Of a DNA stretch of 64,000 nt, positions 1-12,655 are shown piece after piece. The stretch's first letter is position 1. Each line of letters starts with the position of its first letter. The notes under the pieces were generated by a model. That model did no database searches. It was given only the letters and a program-made list of their open reading frames with translations, and was not told the origin of the DNA. Source of the stretch: Pieris napi (Eukaryota; Arthropoda; Insecta; Lepidoptera; Pieridae). The stretch spans positions 10,054,001 to 10,118,000 of the forward strand of contig NC_062236.1 in NCBI RefSeq assembly GCF_905475465.1, written 5' to 3'. The position numbers were made by a program, and so were the translations under genes.

Positions 1-1132
1 TACCAGTTTTTTTGCAACTTTTGCATTTTAATTACCTTTTGCTTTATTACGTAACGTATTTGAGGGGGGGCCATTTGTAAACCATTTGTAAAAATTACGA
101 TGCGGGGCGGATATTGAATTACGCGTTATTGTTAATATTATTTTCGCCTTTCCAGTACTTTACACCACATAATGGTAACTTTTAAGGTATAAAGAGTCAC
201 TAGGTGGTCACGAAACGTTTTACTATACTTTGGTACAGAAAAACGTTACGGCGCGTTACATGGGGGGGGGTCCAATAATCTACAAAAAATTGCGTGACAT
301 AATACTTGAACGCTCCCTGTAGCCAAACACATATACAGACATTTTTACAGCTGTTTGGTTTCGGTTTCGTATAAACGTTACTAAAAACTAGTCGTTTTAT
401 CAATTTAAGAATGTCATAAACAGTACAACTACCTCAAAGATTAAAAAGCAAATACTAACAATAATATATTCGATTCTCCTACTTATTCTATCTTTAAAGC
501 GTTCGGGGCGATCTCAGATCTGAAACTAATCTCAAGTACACACTCAAGCACGATTATCACAATCGAAATTTAAAATAAAGATAGAAATTCGTACGAATTG
601 AAGTTAAAAAACAACTGAAATTAGTCTAGTTTTCGTCAAGAGAAATAATTATGAAGACAGTAAAGTTTTTTTAATTATAAGACAAAAATATAAAGATGTG
701 TTACAAGAGAAGATAAATAGTTACTTAAGTTAGATTACTTTTTACATTCAGTTAAAATAATAAAACACTGATTTAAAACAAAATTGGGAAAAATTGGCAA
801 CATTCGACTTGAGTGCGAACACAAGATTCGTTCAATCTCGAGATATGGACTACACGTTTGGACGCAAATTTTAAACAAAGCGGTTATGGCGGTTATATTT
901 AGCATTTGTGTACTGAGTTTTACATTTATAAAATAAGGAGAAATTAAAAAAAAACCGAATACAATTTAACTTTTCCTACTACCACGGAAACTTTGTCTCC
1001 GATTTATTTTAAAAACTTGATATGAACTTTATACGCTTCTACCTAAAAAATCTTGATTAAAAATTAATATTTAGTTATAACCAATATAATCTGTAAAACA
1101 TCCTGTATATAAAACTCAGTACAAAGTATACA
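1..1132. other. Sequence downstream of tws, no gene seen
   Basis: AT-rich sequence lying 3' of the tws gene (which runs leftwards). It contains TTTATT at about 1005, which is AATAAA on the minus strand and a plausible tws polyadenylation signal. The stretch 45-345 carries two G-run blocks (63-69 and 261-270) next to GTTACG/CGTAAC motifs, a look shared with some insect DNA transposons. I could not find clear inverted termini, so no element is called. No exon was recognised. Confidence 0.5.
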
Positions 1133-1354
1133 TCACGTGAGGCCCGGGTGCTCGGTTAGCTTAACTTTAGCCACAGTCACTTTAGCTACGGTAACTCGGT
1201 TAACGGTTGCCATAGTTACCATAACTCTAGTTACGGTCCGATCGGTAACGATAGCCTCCGTTACGGTAGCTGTACTAACGATAACTATAGATACGGTAAC
1301 GAAGTACCCAGTTACAGTAACTTCGGTAACGGATTCTTCGGTATCGGTGACGCG
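1133..1354 (-). other. Open in-frame extension after the tws stop codon
   Basis: After the tws stop TAG (1357-1355, followed by C) the same frame stays open for 73 codons until TGA at 1135-1133. The other two minus-strand frames are closed by stops within the first 30 codons or so. The encoded peptide is a run of degenerate pentapeptides rich in Val and Thr (VT-x-x-T pattern), because the DNA is a 15-bp repeat. It could be a stop-codon readthrough tail, a former coding tail, or simply a 3'UTR minisatellite that happens to lack stops. The protein before the stop already has the usual B55 C-terminus. Confidence 0.45.
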
Positions 1355-1355
1355 C
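1161..1355. repeat. Degenerate 15-bp tandem repeat, 13 units
   Basis: Cut every 15 bases from 1161, the sequence falls into thirteen variant units (for example GTAACTCGGTTAACG, ATAACTCTAGTTACG, ATAACTATAGATACG, GTAACGGATTCTTCG), most ending in ACG or TCG. The array starts almost at the tws stop codon. The unit length is a multiple of three, so frames are kept through the array. Confidence 0.85.
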
Positions 1356-4300
1356 TAGTACTTATCCTGGAAGATGAAGAGATTGTTGGTGGCGGCGACT
1401 GCTATGATGCTTTCGTGAGGATGCCACGCCGTGTGCAGAATCTTCTTGATGAAGTCGAGGCAGTCTACGCTGATTTCATCCTGGAAAACGAGTTATTGAA
1501 TTTAAAAATATTGATTTTAAAATTAATAATTTATTCACATAATTAATTTCAATACAAACCTTCTTCCTCTTAGCGGTGGTGGCGACGCGACGCGCGCGCA
1601 AAGGCTGTCTCGGTCGAGCCGCGGCCTCACGCGACGCTTCAAGCGTCAGCTCGTTACGACGACCGCCGCCGCCGCTACGTTCGAATATTCTGAAAACATT
1701 ATTTATTTAGTATGGATTCTATGTCTCTTTATTATATGTAGTAATTGGAGGTCTGTGGCCTATGACTACTCTTCAAGGAAACTAGTAAACTAATTACTCT
1801 TGTGTATCAAAAGAGGAAATGCTATCGACTCAGGTTTGTCAAAGCGCCGAGTATGACAAATACATAATAATAAGGAATTAAAATTTAGTCTGAATCTTGA
1901 CTGTGTATATGCCATAGGGTTTGTCGTTCATCTTTCATATATTTAATTTTATATAGTATTTTTTCTAATATATAACTAAACAAACAACCTTAATTTATTT
2001 TTATTAAATCACACAAACCAAAAAACCGACTTTGTTTTTTATCCATCTCTTACATAACAATTAAATGAATTGATAGTTAAATCAAAAGTATTTAAATAAA
2101 TAAAATTGCCTTTAACATGCAACTTAAAGAAAATCAATCAAAAATCAAGAACTGAATAATGAGATAACGGCGAAAATATTATATACAAGATCAGCAAATC
2201 TAATCAGTATCTTCGATAAATTCGTCAAAAAATTGATAGCAGTTAAACTGTCGCTCTTCATAAGTGAACTTTAAACATCTTTGGGAAACTAAACAAGCAA
2301 TTATTTTGTTCGCATTGTTCTTATGTAAAAAACTTAATCTGATAATTCTTAGAACTAAATCAATTTTTTTTTTCTTTAAATTTGTTTTACCTAAAGAATC
2401 CATTATAGGAGCCGGTCATAAGCCTGTGATCATCTCCACTCCAGCAGCATTCAAACTTATCGAAGATACAGTCATTCTCATACAAAGAGCACAATTTTGA
2501 TCGGAGGTATTCGTGCACCTGTAAAGAGAAGTTGTATTAATCTATAATATGAAGCAATAAATGTATATTTGCATAACATTAAAAATTTGTTATATTTTGT
2601 AGCTATGATAAATTCATAAGTTAGGGTTTTCAGTTTATCAACTTTATTCATAAACATACTATAAACCTCCAATTGTTGAATAACCCACTTTGAAAATAAA
2701 CATAACTCTGAGTAAAGCTATTACTATGTTAGGCTTATGAATTATACAATTAATATAATTATTAATATTCTAGTTGATTCATTAACAATTAGAACTACAT
2801 ATCTTTAATATACAATCCATTCTAGTAATGATCAACTAAATTTCTTTAACATCACCAATATCTAGTTAATTCATTGAACAGTTGTTACAACGGAATAAAT
2901 ATCCACGTGGTGTACAAATATTTTGACAGATTAAAGAGCTACCAAATGAGTAAAAATACCAATCACTATTCTCATCTCAAATTATATTAGCTCTATATAT
3001 ATTTTATACTCTATGCAACAATGACATGTTGGTTATGTCGAAAATAAAATTTAAAGTAATACTTACTGGATATGTTTCTACAGGTTTAGTTTCCATTCTA
3101 AAATCCCAAACTTTTAAACCTAAGTAATCTCTAGACATCATGTATCTGAAACAGAAAAAAATATTTAAGATACCTTTTTCGATATTTAATTATTAATAGG
3201 CAATCCTGCTTTCTATATATTTACTATAACTACTTTTTACATAAAAACAAATTATACTAATTAATAATACATATATCATGTTCATGCTTTGTATATAAAG
3301 AAAGATATGTATGAAGAAACCTCACCTGCCAGAGTTGCTGAGCTTGACATCGCTGATGGAAGAGATGATCTCCGAGAAGAAGGACCTTGCTTGAGGGTCC
3401 TCTGGCTCCTCGAAGAGCTTCGCGTGTCGGTCACACAACGCGGCCGCGCGCATATCGCACAAGCGGATGGTACCTGCGCACACGAAAACCAATTTACTTA
3501 ATATATAGTTATTCAGTAACGGGTAGTTCTCTTATCTAGGTTATATTAGATTTTAGAAACAATCTTTAGTTACTAAGTTTAATACATTATTTAAAAAATA
3601 CCTTCTTTGCTTTATAATATAACTTCTTTTTGCCATCATACTAATAAATACTTTCATCACCATCTTCATTATATAATTATATATTATCATAATATTAATT
3701 ATTACTGAATATTACTTACCTTTACTACTAGAATATACAAAGAGATTGCATTCAGTCGGATGGAACTCAGCGGCCGTGATCACCTGTACACAAACAAAAT
3801 ACACTTCAGTGAGTTTATATTCAAAAGACAATTACTACTTTTTGGCCTATGTCATTAGGAAGATACTTTTATTAATATAATTTATTATATGGAATCTTTA
3901 TTTCTTTATGTATGATTTACAACCAATAAAATTTTTAACTTATATCAGTTTTACATCCATTTCCATAGTACCGATGTTAATAATAAAATGAGGCAAACGT
4001 CTAGTTCTATTAAATTTTTTTAGAAAAAAATGTTTTTAATAGAAATAAATAATAATTTGGTGCAGAGCGGGGAATCGAGTATACTACCACATGGTTCATA
4101 ATCCCATGCTTAAACTAGACTAACATTAAAAATATAACAAATTTATATATTTCGTTATTTATGACAATTTGGTTTCAACCAACATCAATTTTTTTGTTAT
4201 TATAACTTCTGTTGTCATACAAATAATATTGAATACTCTACATACCTCTGTGAGCTCCTCCATATTAGCCGGCTTGATGTCGACAATATTGAAGCTTTGA

Positions 4301-7300
4301 TCGGTGATTTCCAGGTGCCAGAGGTTGATTCGCAGGTCATCAGCCGAGAGGTACGTCTCTTGGTCAGAGTTCAACGATATAGAGTTTATGTGGTACGTGT
4401 GCGCGTTTGCGAATATCCGTCTGAAAGATAAGTTAACGTTTTAATAATCTTTTTTAGTATGAATATGTTTCGGCTTATAATTTTACTTAGAATATATATT
4501 TTATATAACTATAAGCAATAAGCTTTTTACTTCTACCAACTGAAAACAATTAGTTCGCTGTTTCGTCGGGAATCAAACCCAGGAACACATTAATGCATTA
4601 GTAGTTAAAAAATGGTTCAAATAGTAAACAACTATCACTTTAATTTATTCTGAACTCTTTGGAATAGTGCGATTTAAGAAGCATACGGCATATTCGATGC
4701 ATGGCTGTAGGCTGAGTTGATAAGAAAGAAAGGTAAAGAAACGGGCACATCATACAACGAAAAATCGTCTTGCAAGATTGATCACCTAATTGCTTAACAA
4801 CTTTAAAAAAATTATATACAGTAATCTCAAAAACCCTATAAAAAGTATCGCAATTACCGAGTATTTATTATAGAAAATGCAGAAGTTTAATAATGTAAAT
4901 TAGTTAAACTATCTATATTTTATTAACTTCACGGCGCACGCACTGTATTTGTACATTGATTAGATAGGACATGATTTCCAATAAAACGTGATATTCATAA
5001 GTGGGTACGCAAATATTTGTGGCTCTTGACGTTCATAGATAACGTATTCTCTAAATTAATTCTTCCAAGAGTCAGGGTACTACGTAACATCCTATAGCGT
5101 CGGCTATTTACATTGAGATCTGGCAATAAATGTGAATTCAGACTCATTCAATTAATTATTTTTAAAAACTGATGTTCAAAAATTACATGAATAATATATC
5201 GGCTGGCTATCTTACTTAATATTAAAATCAACGACATCGGCTCTATTGATGTTGAAAGAAATATATCGGACTTGAGTTTCATTGTTAGATAAAGTGATGA
5301 TAGTACTTTTTGAGTGAAGAAAATCTTTGTTAAAAAAATCTCTATACAAACTTCTCAAACATTTATGTTCTGACTGATATTCAAACGAGATTTTTTTACC
5401 GTGGCGAGGCTTCAACCATGAGATCAGCGGGTCTGACAGTGGGCACACGCAGTTGCGTGACGCGCGCTGGGTCCCGCGGCCGTCCGCCTTCCTCACGCGT
5501 GTTGTAGCCCGTCACGCGCTTGTCACGCTCCGACACCTGAGAAACATTAAATCAGAGTAAAATAAAACAGTTTTATTATATTTAATCAACAGCGATTTCA
5601 ATTCAATATTGATTTTTCGTGCCACGCGAATTCATACTTCGCGCTACGAATATTGAAATTTATCGAAATATTCCTTAATAATTATTGGATCATTGAAATC
5701 GAAATCCAAAAATTTACATTTAATTAATATCTCACCTTCCATAGTTTAATAGTCTTATCATTAGTTGAGAGTAGAAAATGAGCTTGGTTCTTCTGTTTGA
5801 GCCATCTAATTTTATTGATTTTCTCCTCAATCTCAAGCGACTTGAGGTAATCGAACTCCGGTTCATGTGATTGGAACGTCGAGTACACATTGTATTCACC
5901 CTTTTTGGGTACACATTGCTTTGACGCTGGGTCTCTCTGAAAAATATATACAATGAGATCCTAATTCTAATATATCAAAGAAATTAACCGGAAAATAGTT
6001 GTTTCCTTCTACTAATTCCTATAATAATATTTAGAAATAATGCTTCCCACGAAATCCGGCAAACAATGATTCAATTCGTTTTAATTGTTTATATCGGGAA
6101 GAACTTTCCCCAACCATAAGACCCCTATTCCGCGTCTGATGATAGTTACCACAAGCTAAACGTTTGCATGACATTTATATCATTAAAATCAAGAACATAA
6201 TATTAACTAGCATACAATGACAATTGATTTGTTGACTTCATCGTTCTAATTAATCTCGAGGTCTAGATCAACAATGCGCATTTGTTTATAATCAATATCT
6301 CCTACGTTATCTACTGGTTAATTTACTATATTTTTTTCGTACCACGCAAATTCATAGTTCGCGATATCAGAGGTACGAATATTGAAATTTATCGAAATCT
6401 TCCTTAGATTTCAGTTTTTGGTACAGTGATCCAAAACCTATACATGTTTAGGGTATATATTTGCGTCATCGTCACGTCAATCATAGTTTGTGTCATGTCC
6501 ACACAAACTATGATTGGCGATCTAAAATGTAAAATATTAATGTTTAGTCGAAAATGTAGTCTTTTTTTTATATAGATTTAGATTTTTTTTACAAAATAAT
6601 TAACAAATACTATACTGAAATTCATGAACTATGCTTTATAATCCAAGAATACCTGAAATATAACAACACGCCCGCCCTTATCACCAGTGGCCAGCAGTTC
6701 ACCATCGTGGTTGAACTCAACGCAGGATATCAGATCCGCCTCTGTCACGTCATCCTCAAGCGTGCCTTTGACCTGACTGAAACACCACGTTGTCTCACCA
6801 CCATTGCCTGAAAGAACAAAATAAATAAATAACAAAAATGTAATACGGCTGAAAGAGTTTAGTGAAGTTGTTTCGCACTAAGCGGCCGGAGAGTATCTAG
6901 AGGCCAACTTAGGGCACTTAGAAATCTCTAATCGAATGTGTGAAAGTAGTTGTGTCAAGTTAGATGTCATGGTCGGACGTTACACACTAGAGCTATTTTC
7001 GAAACCAGATTCTGTACTGCCAATAATTTTGTATTTTCAATCATAATCACAGAAGAACTGGATTTTACGCAATCTATCGAATGACAAATTATATGACAGT
7101 CAGAGAAGATACAAATGTGAGAGAGTGAGACAACTAAACATGAATAATTTAACAAATTTTAAACTGTTTTAGATAGAATTAAATAACACTCGAATATCTA
7201 AATGAATAATATACTATAATTAAATCAATTTTCTCTCCAACAAGTTTCTATGCCTTTCTAGACTCACTTGACAGTATTTTTCGATTAAATCAAAAGTAGC

Positions 7301-10300
7301 AAAATTAAAATAGTGCTACATCAATTCTATTTAGATTATTGGTAGTAAATATAAATTTCTAACAAATAATTGAAAAAACCTTGTACATAGTTCCAAAACC
7401 AAGCTAAAGTTAGTAAAAAAAATAGAAAAAGAGAGGATAGATAGATGATACAACTATTCAAGTTAAAATCAAGAATAAGGAATCTTTGTATACATGATAC
7501 ATTATATACATAGAAACTAGGAAATATGATATGCATAACACACTTTACCCAATAATAAAATATTTATATTAGAAATATGTTAGAAAAAGGACACCACTGA
7601 AATGTAGCTGCAGTCAACTATCTCTCAAAACCTAAAGAACTTACAACTAGATAAGCATACAAAAATCTAAAATAATATTAATTGGTGATATAGTAAATCA
7701 TCTACTATTACATTATTTGTTAATATTAGATTTATGTATACCAAATAAAAGCTACATAACAACTATAGTAAATGCAATGTACTTTACAGAAAGTTCTTAC
7801 TAGAAGTAGTTCTCGCAATGATAAAGATATAGTATAAAGTAAATCTAAATAGTCTAAATACATACAGTTACAAGCATAGCTATGGACTTCACAAATATAT
7901 CTCCAATGATAAATGCTGTCTTGAAGCCAAATCCTATTTGCATACCACTGCACTTCTTTCTTTTTCAACATTTCAAATTATTCTCATTTTATATTACACA
8001 ATAATCCGACATGCTAGGAACAATTGTTAGCTTGGACTGAACTAGTAGAAACAACAAGTTTTCAAAACAATAGTCATTTAATACTTATGAATGAAAACCA
8101 TAGAAACTTGAGTCTTAATCTTTATAATAGATCATGTTATATATAGGTATATCTTTACTGTACTGGTTATGGCATAATATTATGTATGACCTAGATAATC
8201 CAAATTAAAAAGCATGGATGTGAAATTACACAGAATCTTACCTATTGGGGTTAGAACCTTGCAGTTCTAATAGGTGATGTTTTTATGTGAAAGCATAGTA
8301 AAAGAATTTTGATTGTTTGACCCTAAAAATTATTAATGGTTTCTTGAAACCAACAATTTTCATAGTTAACAACTACTAATAAATAGATGATATACAAATA
8401 TTTGAAACAGCCTACTATTGTAAACAAGATGCTATATAAGCAGAATTAACATATTAATATGCGGAATATATATATTATAGTTAGTGTTAGACACTATTAT
8501 ATATTCAGAAGTGATATACTGTAATAACTGACAGAGCCCCAAGTAATGATACTAGTCAGTGTAAATTAAATGTTTCCTATGAAACCTGGGGTTACATGAT
8601 TTAATCATATAATTATAGATGCTCTGTTGGTAGCCAGTTACTTTTACAAAGGTACTTTTTATAATAAGACAGCCAAATGACTATCTCGTGACTAATTTCT
8701 TTTTAACCCCAACATAGCTAATTCTCATCAAAGATAATCTAAAAAAAAGTGTTCATACATTAATTTATGGACCATTATTGACTATTACTGAAAATTTAGC
8801 TATTTCTTACTACTGGCAATTAAATACTGTTTCTCATTAGACAAACCACCTTGGTTCACAAGAATTATATAAATTTTATCATTCAAAATGTAAACATATT
8901 TTCTTTTATAACAAACTATTATAATCAGTATGTTATTATTATGAAGATAACAAAACATTAAAAAAGTAGACTTATCTTTAACTCTTTACATAATTTTAAA
9001 ACTTTTTAATGAAACCATTTAAGTTAATTTCCAACATAGGTGCCTTATCATTTATCTTCTGTAGTATGGTTGATTGCTCTTTCTTAGAAATTTCAATAGA
9101 CATAAGTTGATTGATAAATATTATTTTAATTAAAATATAAATTTACTATTAAAAAAATGTTGATCTAAGAAATGTTTCATCCTAGTCATACTACAGATGG
9201 TATTATGGTACCAGAAATTCATATACAGTAAGACTTTCTTTACTAAAATAACTATGACAATCTGTACTTTAAAACATACCTATGGCATTTTATGATTATC
9301 ATGAAAATGAGTATTTTTTTAAACTTATACATTAATCTAAAATTTCTTGTTTACAATGAACATTAGTATAGACATGGACAACTAATGAAAATAAAACAAA
9401 CACCTAAGTTACCAGGAAAAGTTATTCCATCAATTTGGCATAGATTCAAGATCAACATCACAGTTTACATATAAATTGCTTTGTAATTGTTGCATCCTTT
9501 GTTATACATCTCTGCCACCCATCTCATTTTACTTGAATGTCATCGGGGCAGTAGAATTTTCTTGTTTTGAAAAATTATTCTGGTACTGAGTGAAAAGTAT
9601 ACTTCCTAGTCCAGTCAGTCAAGACAATTAATTCATTATAATTCCAAAAGTTTTCAAATTTTGATGTAAGGTTGGGAGTGGTATTAAAACAAACTATAAA
9701 ATTTTGCAACCTGCTCTGCGGTCCGGAACATTGTTAAAAATGCAATAAATGATAATTTGCTCAGTTCTTGAGACCAAAATTCCAAAAGTTCTGCAAAGTT
9801 GGAGTGGTGTTAAATATATTATTTTACATCACGTGTCAAATTTGCAACCAATTTAAGTGTACGGAACATTGTTTGTTATTAAAAATTAATGTTTTTCTTT
9901 ATTAAACTGAAGGAAAACGTTCCAAAAGTTCTGCAAATTTGACAGATATATCGAAAATAAAATAAATAACAAAAAATGTTCCGTACACTTAGGTTGGTTG
10001 CAAATTTTATACGTGATATGAAATATTATATCGAAAACTTCCCCAAGTTTGCAGAACTTTTGGAATTTTTTTCACGACCATACAGCAAAAATGAATTTAA
10101 TTGCAATTTTAACAATGTTCCGGACTGCGGACAAGGTTGCAAAATGAGATTTATTGTCGTCCCAATGTACCATTCACTTGACCGAAGTTTGAAAACTTTT
10201 GGAATTATTATCAAATTTTCGATTTCGAATGTCTATAATGACTGGTCTATCCCTCCCTACAGCATGCACCATAAAGGTATTTACATCACAACATATATTT

Positions 10301-11215
10301 CCTTATAGGTGGTAAACCATTATTTAATATAAATTTAATGAAATGATCATTTAGTTTAATTAAAACTACTAATTAAGCAATTTTTAACTGCATTAGGTTA
10401 TATTTATAGAAGAGAAATCAAAACATAAAAGCTCCAACCAAAACACATAGCTAAAACATAAAACTACACTTCTTACTACTCAAGTATTTAGTATAGGCTA
10501 TACACTACATCAATGACCTTAGGTTACAAGTATAAAATGGTCAATTCAAACATCTGTTGGTTAAATCTGCAGATGCTTACATATTCCAAGTATACTAAGC
10601 AACAATACTCAATGAGTCTTATTAAACATAAATGACCATTACACACAACTTTTTAAGTGGAATTACTATTTTTGTTACAACCAATAAACAGGTTTTGTAA
10701 GGGACTATAAAAAATCATCTCACCTTCTTGTAACCTCATTTTGAGCATGAATTCACTTTTACACTCTTTCGATGAACTTCTAATATTATTACGAGTATAT
10801 ATTGTTCATATTAGTGTAATTCTTGTGAGTACGCGCGTTTGACCTTCAATATATGAACAACATAATATAATCAGATGATCACCCAAACAATCGTTATTTT
10901 TCAATTATTATGCGACATAAACGCGTCAAAGAAAACAGAAATCATTGCGAGAACGAAACAAACAGTATACTTCAGGATATTAGTAAGAATCAAGAAAGAA
11001 ACGTTAAAATCTAAGTGCAAACATTAGAAAACACTTTTTCACTAAACGATACTGTTAATTTACAAGTGTAAACACTAAAATGTAACCACACTAAGAACAA
11101 GAACATTGCATTTACCGTCGGAGTTAGAACGATAAAACATCTTCGATTATAGCGATCCCAGACTCCGTTTTCGCCCTTGAGAAGCGGGCGCTAAAAGTCA
11201 CCACTTACCGGCCAT
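1355..11215 (-). CDS. tws: Protein phosphatase 2A B55 regulatory subunit (twins)
   Basis: Regulatory B/PR55 subunit of the PP2A heterotrimer. It is a WD40 beta-propeller that selects substrates for the catalytic core, acting in mitotic exit and signalling. The reading frame joins eleven coding exons with consistent phases: 11215-11209 (ATGGCCG), 6807-6653, 5936-5736, 5536-5400, 4420-4246, 3783-3720, 3473-3326, 3145-3067, 2518-2391, 1689-1560 and 1480-1355, giving 1350 nt and 449 residues, the normal family length. Landmarks include WCFSQVKGTLEDDV near the N-terminus, EFNHDGELLATGDKGGRVV, YNVYSTFQSHEPEFDYLKS, SADDLRINLWHLEI, NIVDIKPANMEELTE, YENDCIFDKFECCW and the C-terminal NNLFIFQDKY. All introns are GT-AG. 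Exon 1560-1689 is GC-rich and more divergent (a Gly/Arg-rich insert after RIFERS). A second start exon (12825-12960) and a possible readthrough tail (1133-1354) are listed separately. The identification is secure; the transcript ends are not defined. Confidence 0.97.
6478..6516. repeat. Perfect 16-bp hairpin in a tws intron
   Basis: Stem 6478-6493 (CAATCATAGTTTGTGT) pairs perfectly with 6501-6516 around a 7-base loop. It lies in the intron between the tws exons at 6653-6807 and 5736-5936. No function is evident. Confidence 0.85.
6808..11208 (-). other. Large tws intron (4.4 kb)
   Basis: Intron between the standard first coding exon (donor GTAAGT at 11208-11203) and the exon at 6807-6653. The sequence is AT-rich without recognisable coding exons. 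It contains the compound inverted repeat at 9605-10250 and a weaker inverted pair (TCTGTAGTATG near 9059, CATACTACAGA near 9188). Nothing else could be supported in it. Confidence 0.6.
9605..10250. repeat. Compound inverted repeat built of ~140-bp units
   Basis: The left arm (about 9605-9940) and right arm (about 9950-10250) are diverged reverse complements. Each arm itself repeats a unit of about 140 bp marked by TTCCAAAAGTT(C/T)TGCAAA, then a GCAACC stretch, then CCGGAACATTGTT. In the left arm these marks fall near 9651, 9779 and 9919; in the right arm they appear reversed near 10060 and 10195. Both outer edges carry CCAGTCA. This looks like a foldback or long-TIR non-autonomous element. 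In the tws pre-mRNA it could fold into a long imperfect duplex. Confidence 0.72.
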
Positions 11216-12018
11216 GACAAAGCCCAGCACAAAAACTTTAAGAAGTTCGATAGTTTTAGTACACAATCACTTTATTATTTATTTAAAACATTACACAGAA
11301 TTACGGATGAAAACCGATTAAAATCATATCCATAACATCGGTTAAAAGCAATGGCGCTTATAATTTTCAGAAACACAATTATTTCTGCAGTATGTGGTGT
11401 TGCCATATGCTAACTGATAATCTCTACTATTGAAAATATTTCTACCAAACTTTAAATATTTAACGTATAAATTTAAAATCACTCGTATTTTACTAAATTA
11501 ATATTGAATTTCATATTAAAGTTAATCAGGTTAATACTTTTTTAAATACATTTTAAAAAGTATTTATCCTAGGTTAAGAAATAAATACCTAACAGTTTGT
11601 CATTTTAATAACTTTTTAAATAAATTCATAAAAATTTGATGCACGTGAATTAACTGAAAAGTCTTCCAAAAATGTTCTTTCAGCATACCTATAACAAAAC
11701 CTGAATGGAGTAATCAATGAAGGACAAGCGTCTAGTTTAATATTTCATAACTTTGTAACTTATATATAGGTTTATCAGTATATGATAATTTTATTCACTT
11801 TTCTAACCAAATACGTGGAACAAGTATCGTACCTCGCTCAAGTTTTAAAAATTTCGTATTATAGTTCTCATAAAAAATTTCTACTATTTATTACTAAGAA
11901 ATGGCAACATATTACATATGTCAGATGTCAGTGAAGTTGCAATTTTCTTTGGATTGGTAGTTTCAAGTTTGATTTGTCAGCTTGTTACGAATCTGTCACT
12001 AACAAGAATAACGGACGC

Positions 12019-12111
12019 CTTCGAGTATACTCTTTATGAGTATACTCGAAGTCGAATTGTAAATAAGTGGTTCTTTTGAGATTTGCGAGCCACGTCAACT
12101 TATTTACAATT
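12019..12111. repeat. Two adjacent perfect hairpins
   Basis: Stem one: 12019-12032 pairs with 12038-12051 (CTTCGAGTATACTC, 14 bp, 5-base loop). Stem two: 12055-12068 pairs with 12098-12111 (AATTGTAAATAAGT, 14 bp, 29-base loop). They lie 3 bases apart, between the two alternative tws first exons. They may be termini of a small foldback element; no transcript evidence is available. Confidence 0.8.
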
Positions 12112-12655
12112 TACTCTATCTATAATCACCGTCACCTGCCTAGATCAGATTGAAGCACGTTACGTTTAAAATATGAATGTTTGTAAAAACTGAAACAGCT
12201 AACAGTATAATAAAAACACAATTATTCCTTGATCCTCGAGATTATATCAAAATCATAATAACTCAAGCGGTGATGGTTATTTCTGCGATTATTGTTTTAA
12301 AATTAAAAACATCCGGTAATAATAACTTTACTTAATATTCTATAACTATACTTATATAATTCAATAACGAATGGTCTGTAGATAGGAATTAGGAAGTAGG
12401 AACCCACATATAAATAATAATCAAGAAATATGTCTTTAGTTTTTTGGTTTTTTAAACACATTACTTTATGTAACAAAATGATAATGCTGTCATAGACTAC
12501 AACAAAATACTAAAAGGTGGATGTTGTAAAGAGATCGAAAATAAATGCTGGGCAATATGATATACAGTGTCATTTACGACAGTTTGTAACGTAGTTACCG
12601 CTGCTATTGAAGAAATATAGTAAAAAGCATAAATCACTACGATTGATTCATAGAC

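Noticed and set aside
1137..1358. Plus-strand open frame of 73 codons with VTV-type repeats
   Set aside because: It is the antisense of the 15-bp repeat after the tws stop. The repeat length keeps frames open on both strands, and no plus-strand gene signals are present.
9976..10308. Plus-strand open frame of 110 codons
   Set aside because: It lies entirely within the inverted-repeat arm in the tws intron and resembles no protein family.
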